DNA of 10,193 bases from Patescibacteria group bacterium (GTDB taxonomy: Bacteria; Patescibacteriota; Microgenomatia; UBA1400; MFAQ01). Location: positions 1-10,193 of the forward strand of contig JAHITH010000002.1 in assembly GCA_018817845.1 (NCBI GenBank), written 5' to 3'. The notes under the pieces were generated by a model. It did not search any database and was not told where the DNA came from. It saw nothing but the letters and a program-made list of their open reading frames with translations. The position numbers were made by a program, and so were the translations under genes. Shown piece by piece: positions 1-6,924 of this stretch (the first letter of the stretch is position 1; each line of letters starts with the position of its first letter).

Positions 1-53
1 AGTTTTAAACAAATTTAATCTATTTTAGATTGGTGCTTGGCTTATTTACTTTG

Positions 54-62
54 TGTGGAAAA
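54..62 (-). other. DnaA-box-like 9-mer (one mismatch)
   Basis: Read on the - strand this is TTTTCCACA, one base from the consensus TTATCCACA. It has the same orientation as the perfect box 20 bp downstream. The pairing is better evidence than the single site. Confidence 0.35.
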
Positions 63-73
63 CGTTGTTTTTT

Positions 74-82
74 TGTGGATAA
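74..82 (-). other. DnaA box, perfect 9-mer
   Basis: Read on the - strand this is TTATCCACA, an exact match to the high-affinity DnaA box. It lies 45 bp before the start codon of the + strand gene, between a T-run (68-74) and the promoter of that gene. Confidence 0.45.
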
Positions 83-112
83 GTTGGAATGTTTCAAATA
101 AAATATAAATGA

Positions 113-118
113 TATACT
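113..118 (+). promoter_or_regulatory. -10 box of the PsbP-like gene, likely leaderless
   Basis: TATACT matches the sigma-70 -10 consensus at 5 of 6 positions and ends 9 nt before the ATG at 128. Transcription should start within a few bases of the start codon. No good -35 hexamer is seen at 16-18 bp (TGTTTC at 90-95 is poor). There is no Shine-Dalgarno sequence, consistent with a leaderless message. Confidence 0.45.
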
Positions 119-127
119 TTTGTTAAT

Positions 128-826
128 ATGCAGGAAAATGAAATAGTTTTTAAACCACAACCTAATATTAGTCAACCAGAAACCCAAATTCCTTTTACCC
201 AACCAACCCCATCAAGTAAAATACCTTGGTTGTTTGTCTTTTTAGTTATTTTGTTTTTGTCAGTTACAGGTGTTCTTGCCTACCAGATCTATCAATTAAA
301 ACAACAACTATTTTCAGTAGCCCCTTCACCCACAGAAAATTTAACCCCACTGCTGACGCCCTCTTCTACACCAACATTTGAACCAACTGCAAACTGGAGG
401 ACATATAACAACACTACACACAATATTTCTTTTAAATACCCACTGGTTTGGACCGTTAATGAGCAACAAGGGCAAAAAGAAGGTGAGAAAGTATTCAATA
501 CAAAAATAGAACTAACCAAAGATGATTCTGTAATTACAATGTATTTAAATATGGATGGAATCGGAGGTGTAGGGCAAACTTATGATGGCGAAGGATTTGT
601 ATTAGATGGAATTAATCTATATCAATATTCAAAGAGTAATAGTTATAACAATACTCACACCATTGGTTTGTCTAACTCGTTATCTAATTCAATCGGTGTT
701 TTTATGGTTAATGATATTACCTATTCAATTACACTGAGTTATCCTGACAGCGATTCGGTCGAAAAAAGTACTTCAACAATAAATGAGTTTAACCAAATCC
801 TTTCTACTTTCAAATTCACAGACTGA
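128..826 (+). CDS. Membrane-anchored protein with PsbP-like extracytoplasmic domain
   Basis: This 232-residue protein has three parts. A polar, Gln/Pro/Thr-rich cytoplasmic tail covers residues 1-30. One transmembrane helix spans about 32-55 (IPWLFVFLVILFLSV...). A Pro/Ser/Thr-rich spacer (about 62-88) leads to a globular domain (89-232). The domain opens with WRTYNNTTHNISFKYPLVWTV and closes with FNQILSTFKF, a pattern I associate with PsbP-like domains common in Patescibacteria. There is no lipobox or cleavable signal peptide, so it should stay anchored with the domain outside the membrane. The start is set by the ATG 9 nt after a -10 box. It is the only + strand gene and converges on groEL with 16 nt between stop codons. 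The family call rests on pattern recognition, and the ligand and function are unknown. Confidence 0.75.
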   Translation: MQENEIVFKPQPNISQPETQIPFTQPTPSSKIPWLFVFLVILFLSVTGVLAYQIYQLKQQLFSVAPSPTENLTPLLTPSSTPTFEPTANWRTYNNTTHNISFKYPLVWTVNEQQGQKEGEKVFNTKIELTKDDSVITMYLNMDGIGGVGQTYDGEGFVLDGINLYQYSKSNSYNNTHTIGLSNSLSNSIGVFMVNDITYSITLSYPDSDSVEKSTSTINEFNQILSTFKFTD

Positions 827-842
827 TTTTTAGTCTGGCTTT

Positions 843-844
<2 letters not shown>
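819..844 (+). terminator. Intrinsic terminator of the PsbP-like gene
   Basis: A 6-bp perfect stem CAGACT (819-824) / AGTCTG (832-837) with a 7-nt loop is followed by GC and five T (840-844). The stem includes the TGA stop of the + gene and the T-run reaches the stop codon of groEL. On the - strand no T-run follows the stem, so it would serve mainly the + gene. The stem is short, so efficiency is uncertain. Confidence 0.5.
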
Positions 845-2474
<1,630 letters not shown>

Positions 2475-2487
2475 TTAATTAATATAG

Positions 2488-2507
2488 ATTCCCGCCTGCG
2501 CGGGAAT
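2488..2507. repeat. dRS3-like palindrome between groES and groEL
   Basis: Perfect inverted repeat: ATTCCCGC (2488-2495), loop CTGC, GCGGGAAT (2500-2507). It fits the pattern ATTCCC-N8-GGGAAT known as dRS3 in Neisseria, and similar GC-rich palindromes are dispersed in many genomes. It stands out against the surrounding AT-rich sequence. No T-run follows on the transcribed strand, so it is not a good terminator. In the groESL mRNA it would form a stable hairpin about 25 nt before the groEL start and could affect stability, processing or the GroES:GroEL ratio. Confidence 0.7.
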
Positions 2508-2517
2508 GACGGTTCGA

Positions 2518-2823
2518 CTAGTTAACGACTGCTAGAATGTCTTCGAACTTAAGAAACTGGTACTCTGTGTCCCCTATCTGGACTTCGTTACCACCCCATT
2601 TTTTGTAAACCACTGTGGCACCTTTTTTGGCGGGCGATTTAATTTCCTTACCGTTATCAAAAATTGGATTCCCTACGGCCAAAATAGTGCCGTACTGGGG
2701 TTTTTCGTCGTGGCTGTCTGGTAAGTAAATACCAGAAGCTGTTTTTTGTTCTTGTTTGGCTGGTTCTATTAAAAGAAAGCCGGGGGCGGGGTTTAGAGAT
2801 TTAACGTTAAGTTGTTTAGACAT
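2518..2823 (-). CDS. groS: Co-chaperonin GroES (10 kDa, Hsp10)
   Basis: GroES forms the heptameric lid of GroEL in the cytosol. At 101 residues it is the usual size. The mobile loop runs from about residue 22 to 40 with the hydrophobic anchor GIYLP (31-35), equivalent to the GIVLP/GIML tripeptide region that docks on the GroEL apical domain. The rest shows the beta-barrel pattern: LNPAPGFLLIEP, YGTILAVG, KKGATVVYKKWGGNEV, and a C-terminal FLKFEDILAVVN. It is the first gene of the groES-groEL operon, followed by a 55-nt gap with a palindrome. Its promoter is the strongest in the window, with an estimated 5' leader of about 22 nt. This differs from the near-leaderless neighbours. There is no Shine-Dalgarno sequence before the ATG. 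Confidence 0.97.
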   Translation of the reverse strand: MSKQLNVKSLNPAPGFLLIEPAKQEQKTASGIYLPDSHDEKPQYGTILAVGNPIFDNGKEIKSPAKKGATVVYKKWGGNEVQIGDTEYQFLKFEDILAVVN

Positions 2824-2852
2824 ATAATAAGCAGTTGAATAACTAGATTGCT

Positions 2853-2882
2853 AGTATAGGGGTGTGGTGAGGGGTTTGTCAA
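2853..2882 (-). promoter_or_regulatory. Sigma-70-type promoter of groES-groEL
   Basis: On the - strand, TTGACA (2877-2882, 6 of 6) and TATACT (2853-2858, 5 of 6) are separated by 18 bp. The predicted start is near 2846, giving a leader of about 22 nt. The TGA inside the -35 hexamer is the stop codon of the upstream ATPase gene. No CIRCE inverted repeat lies in or next to it, so HrcA control is not supported. Confidence 0.8.
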
Positions 2883-2898
2883 GAGGTGGGTTGAATTT
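2875..2898. repeat. 24-bp direct repeat, copy 1 (end of ATPase 1)
   Basis: This matches 5675-5698 at 22 of 24 positions; the uninterrupted core is TCAAGAGGTGGGTTG. Here it encodes the last residues and stop of the first DUF4143 ATPase and includes the -35 box of groES. The second copy is just downstream of the stop of the second ATPase, where it is non-coding. Confidence 0.7.
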
Positions 2899-4099
2899 GC
2901 CAGGGTTCTCTGGCTTTGGTGGCTGATTTGGGGGGTAAATTAAGTGAGATGAATTGAAAATCAAACTTAGGATATTGGCTAGTGAAACCACGATATTTAG
3001 CTAAACTTGCGGAGCTAGAATTAACCTTAACTTCGTAGGCAAGCTGTTTGTCCTCAACAATGAAATCAACCTCTTTTTGGGCAAGGTTGCGCCAAAACTT
3101 AATTTGCTGTGAGTCACAGGTGTCAAGCAATTGACGGTAGACCGCGTTTTCTAGTAACTGACCTTTATCGTCTCGATCAAATGGCTGATGAAAGTCGTTT
3201 TTAAAAAAATTTCTTAGACCCAAATCGGTAAAGAAAACCTTGGGCATTTTTGTTAATTCTTTACGTACATTGGTGAAAAATGGTCGGACTAGCTTGATAT
3301 GGAGAGATCTCTGCATAACTGATAGATAGTTATCAATGGCAGTTTTGGAGATACCTAGTGTTTTGGATAGTTCTGAGCTATTGACTAGATTACCCACTTG
3401 ATTGGCTAAAATTTTGAATAGTTTGTAGAAATTTTCGTCTTGATAAATGTTGGCCTCGAAAACATCTTTTTTAATGTAAGAATAAGCAATGTCTCTTAAA
3501 ACTTCTGTTTTTTCTTCTGGACTAGAGGCTAAAACCACTTTGGGGTAGCCACCCCAGACAAGGTACTCTAGGTAAAGAATTTTAATGGTGTCTACTTCGG
3601 ATAAGGTTAATTTGGTGAAGTCTTTTTTTGCTAATTTGGAACTATGTTTAAATTTGACAAACTCTTTGAAGGAGAAAGTATAAATGTTTAAGAGTTTTTT
3701 TCTGCCGGCTAGTGAGTCTTTAAATTTTTGGTCTAAATAAAAGGCAGATGAGCCAGAAGCAAGGATTTTGATTTTACCTTTGTATTCGTCGAAGATGTAC
3801 TTAAGAAAATTGGAAGGATCGTCTAGATACTGGATTTCGTCGATGAAAAGATAGTTTTTTTGATCAAGATTAATGGGAAAGATTTGAAAGATGTTTTTAG
3901 GTGATTGTTTTAGTAGGCTTAGATAATCGGGGTCTTCTAGGTTCAAAAAGTAAGTAGTTTTGCCTTTTTGTTTCAGGTGAGTTTCTACTTGATGAAGAGC
4001 GGTTGTTTTGCCAACTTGACGCGGACCAACAAGCAAAAGAACTTCATCTTTGGTTGAGTTTTTGATGATTTGGGCAACTATATCTCTTTTTTTGTTCAT
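2879..4099 (-). CDS. DUF4143-type AAA+ ATPase 1 (COG1373), PD-(D/E)XK-like C-terminus
   Basis: This 406-residue protein belongs to the widespread COG1373 family (AAA_14 plus DUF4143), whose cellular role is unsettled. Walker A is GPRQVGKTT (25-33), Walker B is FIDEIQ (85-90), the sensor-1-like strand is ILASGSS (112-118), and AGR (131-133) may be an arginine-finger region. A winged-helix-like segment lies at about 240-275 (SSELSKTLGISKTAIDNYL). The C-terminus has EVDFIVEDKQLAYEVKV (343-359), where D345 and E356-x-K358 fit a PD-(D/E)XK nuclease-like core. The ATG lies 9 nt after a -10 box, so the message is probably leaderless. The 3' end overlaps the groES -35 box. It is paralogous to the ATPase at 5699-6832, and the last residues (IQPTS) come from a repeat that is non-coding beside the paralogue. 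No membrane segment is seen. Confidence 0.88.
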   Translation of the reverse strand: MNKKRDIVAQIIKNSTKDEVLLLVGPRQVGKTTALHQVETHLKQKGKTTYFLNLEDPDYLSLLKQSPKNIFQIFPINLDQKNYLFIDEIQYLDDPSNFLKYIFDEYKGKIKILASGSSAFYLDQKFKDSLAGRKKLLNIYTFSFKEFVKFKHSSKLAKKDFTKLTLSEVDTIKILYLEYLVWGGYPKVVLASSPEEKTEVLRDIAYSYIKKDVFEANIYQDENFYKLFKILANQVGNLVNSSELSKTLGISKTAIDNYLSVMQRSLHIKLVRPFFTNVRKELTKMPKVFFTDLGLRNFFKNDFHQPFDRDDKGQLLENAVYRQLLDTCDSQQIKFWRNLAQKEVDFIVEDKQLAYEVKVNSSSASLAKYRGFTSQYPKFDFQFISLNLPPKSATKAREPWQIQPTS

Positions 4100-4108
4100 G
4101 GTAAATAC

Positions 4109-4136
4109 ATTTTACCCGATTTTTTGTATTTGTCAA
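4109..4136 (-). promoter_or_regulatory. Promoter of ATPase 1, leaderless type
   Basis: TTGACA (4131-4136, 6 of 6) and TAAAAT (4109-4114, 5 of 6) are 16 bp apart. The -10 box ends 9 nt before the ATG, so the message should begin 0-4 nt before the start codon. The -35 extension (TTGACAAAT) and the sequence before the -10 (AAAAATCGGG) are nearly identical to the promoter of ATPase 2. Confidence 0.72.
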
Positions 4137-4202
4137 GTACGAAATCTGTGAATTGGCTTATTTCAAGGAGTGGGGAGGTTGGAAGTGGGTCAGAAAAGAA
4201 GT

Positions 4203-5042
4203 TTATTTTTCTTTTTTAATGACTATGATCGGAGAGGCTACTCCAGTCTTTGGATCCTTAATTTTCTTATGAATTGTGTCGACTATCTCATCTACAGGGA
4301 TTGGTTTGCCTGCATGGTCTCGTCTGATGATTTTTTCCATAAGAAAATGCTTGTCAGCGGCTGGTGCTGGTTTGTCTAAGGAAACATCTACAGGAGTGAG
4401 CAGTGGGTTGCTTTCGTACGCAATATCTGTAATTTGACTGGTGCCACCAGTAAGGGCTGGCACTAAGGAAGCATCACCTTTTATGAAAATTTCGGTAGTT
4501 ACTTCGGGGCCAGCACCAGTTTGCTCTGACCAAACATAAGAAGTTCGTTTCTTCATGTCTGGCCCTACTGATTTATCTGCCAACAATAAAGAAGCATAGC
4601 TGGCTAAAGCACCGTTTTGCCTGGTCTGGAGTTGGTTGACCATGTTAACACCTCGCCTAAGTAATCTGACTGGGTTAGTGCTTGAATAATCTACAACAAT
4701 GATCTGGCAAGATTCTGTTTGTGGCTTTTCTACTCTCTCTTGATCCTGTTGGGTTATATCAGTAGTAAGCTCTGCAAGTAAAAGGCTAGCATCTAAAGTC
4801 TGCTTTGACTGTATGGCTCTATTAGTGGCGTTGATGACTCTGGCTTTTTCTTGCTCGTTTAGTGGTGAAACTAATAGTGAAACTTGCTTTTGGTCCGGTG
4901 TGGTGACGGTAAGAAGCTGGAAGTTTTGAGCCGCTTCTGGGCTTAAAGCGATTTTAAATTCACCTGCTTGAAACTTTTCTGTTGAACCGTCTTTGGCAAG
5001 AGGTACTTCTCTGATTGTTGCTTGTTGATTTATTTTTTCCAT
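4203..5042 (-). CDS. Hypothetical protein, 279 aa, between the two ATPases
   Basis: I do not recognise this family. The protein is soluble-looking: no signal peptide, no transmembrane helix and no cysteine cluster (one Cys, at 112). The N-terminal half (about 1-75) has alternating beta-type stretches (FKIALS, FQLLTVTT, VSLLVSP). A helical, Gln-rich part follows (about 62-106). Then come a strand CQIIVVDYS (112-120) and RLLRRGVNMVNQLQTRQN (126-143). The C-terminus is lysine-rich (DEIVDTIHKKIKDPKTGVASPIIVIKKEK region, 251-279). Coding status is supported by the long open frame, the codon use resembling neighbours, and a 41-nt gap to the 187-residue gene upstream. A -10-like TAAAAT ends 9 nt before the ATG, so it may also have its own promoter. 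No function is assigned. Confidence 0.7.
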   Translation of the reverse strand: MEKINQQATIREVPLAKDGSTEKFQAGEFKIALSPEAAQNFQLLTVTTPDQKQVSLLVSPLNEQEKARVINATNRAIQSKQTLDASLLLAELTTDITQQDQERVEKPQTESCQIIVVDYSSTNPVRLLRRGVNMVNQLQTRQNGALASYASLLLADKSVGPDMKKRTSYVWSEQTGAGPEVTTEIFIKGDASLVPALTGGTSQITDIAYESNPLLTPVDVSLDKPAPAADKHFLMEKIIRRDHAGKPIPVDEIVDTIHKKIKDPKTGVASPIIVIKKEK

Positions 5043-5051
5043 GTTGGTTTT

Positions 5052-5057
5052 ATTTTA
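5052..5057 (-). promoter_or_regulatory. Possible -10 box of the 279-aa gene
   Basis: TAAAAT on the - strand ends 9 nt before the ATG at 5042, the same spacing as at ATPase 1. No good -35 hexamer is seen at 16-18 bp. It may be an internal leaderless promoter, or the gene may simply be read through from 5647. Confidence 0.35.
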
Positions 5058-5083
5058 CCTTAATTTTTCTATAATGTTGTTCT

Positions 5084-5647
5084 TTATTTATTTTGGTTGA
5101 GCTGGTCTGGGGTAACTATGCCTGTGTGTTCAATTATAGTAGGATTGCCTTTACTAGCAAGAACACGAAGGCGAACATAGTTACTGTGAGTGGTGGGAAC
5201 TAGGACAGAGATTTCACTGTTGGTCTCAAACAGATAGTCGGATCCTTGACCTTTACTGGAGTCAAAGAAAGGTTTATATTCCCCGCTGTCTGGAGCTTTA
5301 TAAAGAGCGGTTTTGGAAGAAATTTGAACCTGCGCACCAAAAGCATTGGTGAAGCGTGGTCGAATATAAAGCATATCTTTGGGACCATGATCTGGAGTTT
5401 CAAAAGCCTGAGTAGCCCGCCCCATCTCTGGTTCACTGGGGTCTTTCTCTAAAGAAAAGTTAATGGTGATGTGTTGTGCTGAAGTGGTTTCTGGTCTGTC
5501 CTTTGTTAACATGATGGCACCAATTTCGGTAGGCTTTGCAGATTCAACTGGTTTGGCGGTTTGGATTCTAAGATCTGCTTCTGTGAGATCGATTGGTTTG
5601 AGTTTGCTTTGAAGTGCTTGTTTATCTGAATTTTGGTTTGGTTCCAT
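5084..5647 (-). CDS. Hypothetical protein, 187 aa, between the two ATPases
   Basis: I do not recognise this family. The first 50 or so residues are polar and probably disordered (Lys, Pro, Glu, Gln). From about 58 to 165 the pattern looks like a beta-rich domain: HITINFSLE (59-67), MLYIRPRF (92-99), AQVQISSKTALYKAP (105-119), SEISVLVPTTHSNYVRLRVLAS (144-165). There is no signal peptide, membrane helix or cysteine. It precedes the 279-residue gene by 41 nt, and the two probably form a unit. The ATG at 5647 was chosen because it follows a weak promoter by 7 nt; no Shine-Dalgarno site helps. The 24-bp repeat shared with the end of ATPase 1 lies about 30 nt upstream. Function unknown. Confidence 0.68.
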   Translation of the reverse strand: MEPNQNSDKQALQSKLKPIDLTEADLRIQTAKPVESAKPTEIGAIMLTKDRPETTSAQHITINFSLEKDPSEPEMGRATQAFETPDHGPKDMLYIRPRFTNAFGAQVQISSKTALYKAPDSGEYKPFFDSSKGQGSDYLFETNSEISVLVPTTHSNYVRLRVLASKGNPTIIEHTGIVTPDQLNQNK

Positions 5648-5654
5648 TATAAAA

Positions 5655-5682
5655 ATGATTAATTGTTTGAGAGCTTTATCAA
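5655..5682 (-). promoter_or_regulatory. Weak promoter candidate for the two hypothetical genes
   Basis: TTGATA (5677-5682, 5 of 6) and AATCAT (5655-5660, 4 of 6) are 16 bp apart, with the -10 ending 7 nt before the ATG at 5647. The -35 sits in the 24-bp repeat exactly where the groES -35 sits in the other copy. The -10 is weak. Confidence 0.35.
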
Positions 5683-5698
5683 GAGGTGGGTTGGATTT
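5675..5698. repeat. 24-bp direct repeat, copy 2 (after ATPase 2)
   Basis: This matches 2875-2898 at 22 of 24 positions. It begins right after the TAA of ATPase 2 on the - strand and contains the TTGATA -35 candidate of the next gene. The match extends at least 14 bp upstream of the -35, more than a shared promoter hexamer would explain. Confidence 0.7.
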
Positions 5699-6832
5699 TT
5701 AAATAACAAGGTCGAGGTAGTTATCTCTGTTGATTAGTTTGAACTTGCTGTTGGGATATGTTTCTTGCCAACTTTTTGGGGCATTAATTTTTTTATTTGA
5801 CCACTTGAATTCATAGCCATGTAGCCCACCCCCATATTCCTCTAGATAGTCTATCTCGGCACCTGAATGCAGCCTCCAAAAATATGAGCTACAGTAGTGT
5901 CGACCGTAGCTGTTCTTTTTTAGTCGTTCTGCAATTAAAAAATTTTCCCAAAGTGGACCTATGTCTTGACGAGAATTAAGTAAGTTAAAATTGTCAATTA
6001 TTGTGTTTCTTACGCCTAGATCGTAAAAAAAGATCTTATCCATTTTAGAAACTTCTTTGCGTAGGTTTCTGGAAAAACCAGATAATCTGAAGATTACAAA
6101 GGACTTTTCTAGTAAATTTAGGTAGTTATTTACTGCGTCACGACTAATGTTGAGCTTATTAGCTAACTCATGAACAGAAACTTCACTACCAACTTGGAAA
6201 GCAATTAATTTTAAAAGTTGCTTGATTTTTGAATGATGTTTAATGTTGGCAAAATTAAAGATATCCTTAAACAGATAGGCTTCTGTAAGTTGTTGTAGAT
6301 ACCTTTGTTTTTTTTCATAACTATTAAGAGTTATGACTTGAGGATAAGAACCAAAGATTAATCGTTCTTCTAGTTGGTCTGTAAGATCAAATTTAGAATG
6401 GATTTTTGAGAGTTCAGAGTAAGCAATAGGAAAAAGATTGTATTTCCAGGATCGACCGGTTAAAGGTTCACTGACTTTATTAGCTAGATCAAAAGATGAT
6501 GAACCTGTAACTAAGACCTTTAAGTGTGGTATGTGGTCATGAATTAGTTTTAGGTTTATACCTATGTTTTGTATAGACCGAGCTTCGTCAATGAATAATA
6601 GTTGATGGTCGCCTATTAGGGTTTTAAGTTTTTTTACATCTTGGCTGGAGAGGATGTCTTGATACTTGGTTTGTTCTGCGTTAATTCTTAGATCGTCTAA
6701 ATTGAGTTCGTCAAGTAATTTATTGGCCAAAGTGGTTTTACCAACTTGCCTGGGGCCATAAATGATCACGGCTTTGTTGCTACTTAATATATCTCTTTTA
6801 ATTTGTTGACTAATTTGACGATTGATGTGCAT
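5699..6832 (-). CDS. DUF4143-type AAA+ ATPase 2 (COG1373)
   Basis: Paralogue of the ATPase at 2879-4099. From the chosen start (MHINRQISQQIKRDIL) it has 377 residues. Walker A is GPRQVGKTT (26-34), identical to the paralogue. Walker B is FIDEARSI (70-77), unlike the usual FIDEIQ. The sensor-like strand is VLVTGSSSF (106-114), followed by TGR (125-127). A winged-helix-like segment lies at about 218-250. The C-terminus keeps a PD-(D/E)XK-like core: D328 in GAEIDYLEE, and E341-F-K343. The open frame extends upstream to an ATG at 6871, but that codon lies upstream of the -35 box. The ATG at 6832 is 7 nt after the -10 box and aligns with the paralogue's N-terminus. Its neighbours are the 187/279-residue pair downstream and the ATPase-S1 gene 92 nt upstream. 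Confidence 0.87.
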   Translation of the reverse strand: MHINRQISQQIKRDILSSNKAVIIYGPRQVGKTTLANKLLDELNLDDLRINAEQTKYQDILSSQDVKKLKTLIGDHQLLFIDEARSIQNIGINLKLIHDHIPHLKVLVTGSSSFDLANKVSEPLTGRSWKYNLFPIAYSELSKIHSKFDLTDQLEERLIFGSYPQVITLNSYEKKQRYLQQLTEAYLFKDIFNFANIKHHSKIKQLLKLIAFQVGSEVSVHELANKLNISRDAVNNYLNLLEKSFVIFRLSGFSRNLRKEVSKMDKIFFYDLGVRNTIIDNFNLLNSRQDIGPLWENFLIAERLKKNSYGRHYCSSYFWRLHSGAEIDYLEEYGGGLHGYEFKWSNKKINAPKSWQETYPNSKFKLINRDNYLDLVI

Positions 6833-6839
6833 GTTGTTG

Positions 6840-6868
6840 ATTTTACTCGATTTTTGAAGATTTGTCAA
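6840..6868 (-). promoter_or_regulatory. Promoter of ATPase 2, leaderless type
   Basis: TTGACA (6863-6868, 6 of 6) and TAAAAT (6840-6845, 5 of 6) are 17 bp apart. The -10 ends 7 nt before the ATG at 6832, so the message should start at or next to the start codon. The elements TTGACAAAT and AAAAATCGAG before the -10 repeat those of the ATPase 1 promoter. Confidence 0.75.
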
Positions 6869-6888
6869 CACAAATGGCGTGATTTGTG
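6859..6888. promoter_or_regulatory. Operator-like repeat cluster at the ATPase 2 promoter
   Basis: Three ATTTGT units overlap and abut the -35 box: GATTTGT (6859-6865), the inverted ACAAAT (6870-6875), and GATTTGT again (6881-6887), 22 bp from the first. The outer pair CACAAAT (6869-6875) / ATTTGTG (6882-6888) is a perfect 7-bp inverted repeat with a 6-bp spacer. Position and symmetry suggest a regulator-binding site. No T-run follows, so it is not a good terminator for the gene upstream. Confidence 0.4.
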
Positions 6889-6924
6889 CTGGTTAATCGG
6901 CAGAAATCAAGTGGTAAGAAGGAA

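Larger units (their letters stand above)
1..127. other. AT-rich non-coding leader with DnaA-box-like sites
   Basis: No convincing gene lies here. The + strand carries TGTGGAAAA (54-62) and TGTGGATAA (74-82). The second is the exact complement of the classical DnaA box TTATCCACA; the first is a one-mismatch variant. They have the same orientation and start 20 bp apart, about two helical turns. The flanking sequence (1-50 and 83-127) is very AT-rich, as an unwinding element would be. By eye the + strand has 22 G and 8 C. This could be the edge of an origin of replication that continues outside the window, or a DnaA-regulated promoter region. Two boxes alone do not prove an origin. Confidence 0.4.

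Noticed and set aside
20..202. 60-residue - strand open frame at the left edge
   Set aside because: It overlaps the DnaA-box region and the start of the PsbP-like gene, is low-complexity, and has no convincing upstream signals.
2824..2880. CIRCE operator before groES
   Set aside because: Searched for the TTAGCACTC / GAGTGCTAA arms in the leader and promoter; no copy, even degenerate, is visible.
4141..4164. Inverted repeat GAAAT...ATTTC upstream of the ATPase 1 promoter
   Set aside because: Arms of 5 bp separated by 14 nt in AT-rich DNA are expected by chance; it does not match the ATPase 2 operator-like cluster.
5058..5061. AAGG as a Shine-Dalgarno site for the 279-aa gene
   Set aside because: It is 15 nt from the ATG, too far for a normal ribosome binding site, and lies directly before a -10-like TAAAAT.
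5246..5320. SH3-like (SH3b) domain in the 187-aa protein
   Set aside because: The stretch around TALYKAP is only loosely similar to SH3b and lacks the usual spacing of the Gly/Trp positions, so I did not name a domain.
5645..5651. Perfect TATAAT on the - strand as a -10 box for the 187-aa gene
   Set aside because: It overlaps the ATG itself and is 25 bp from the TTGATA, so it cannot drive this start codon from that -35.
6869..6888. Terminator for the ATPase-S1 gene
   Set aside because: The 7-bp AT-rich inverted repeat is not followed by a T-run on the - strand; it fits better as an operator next to the -35.
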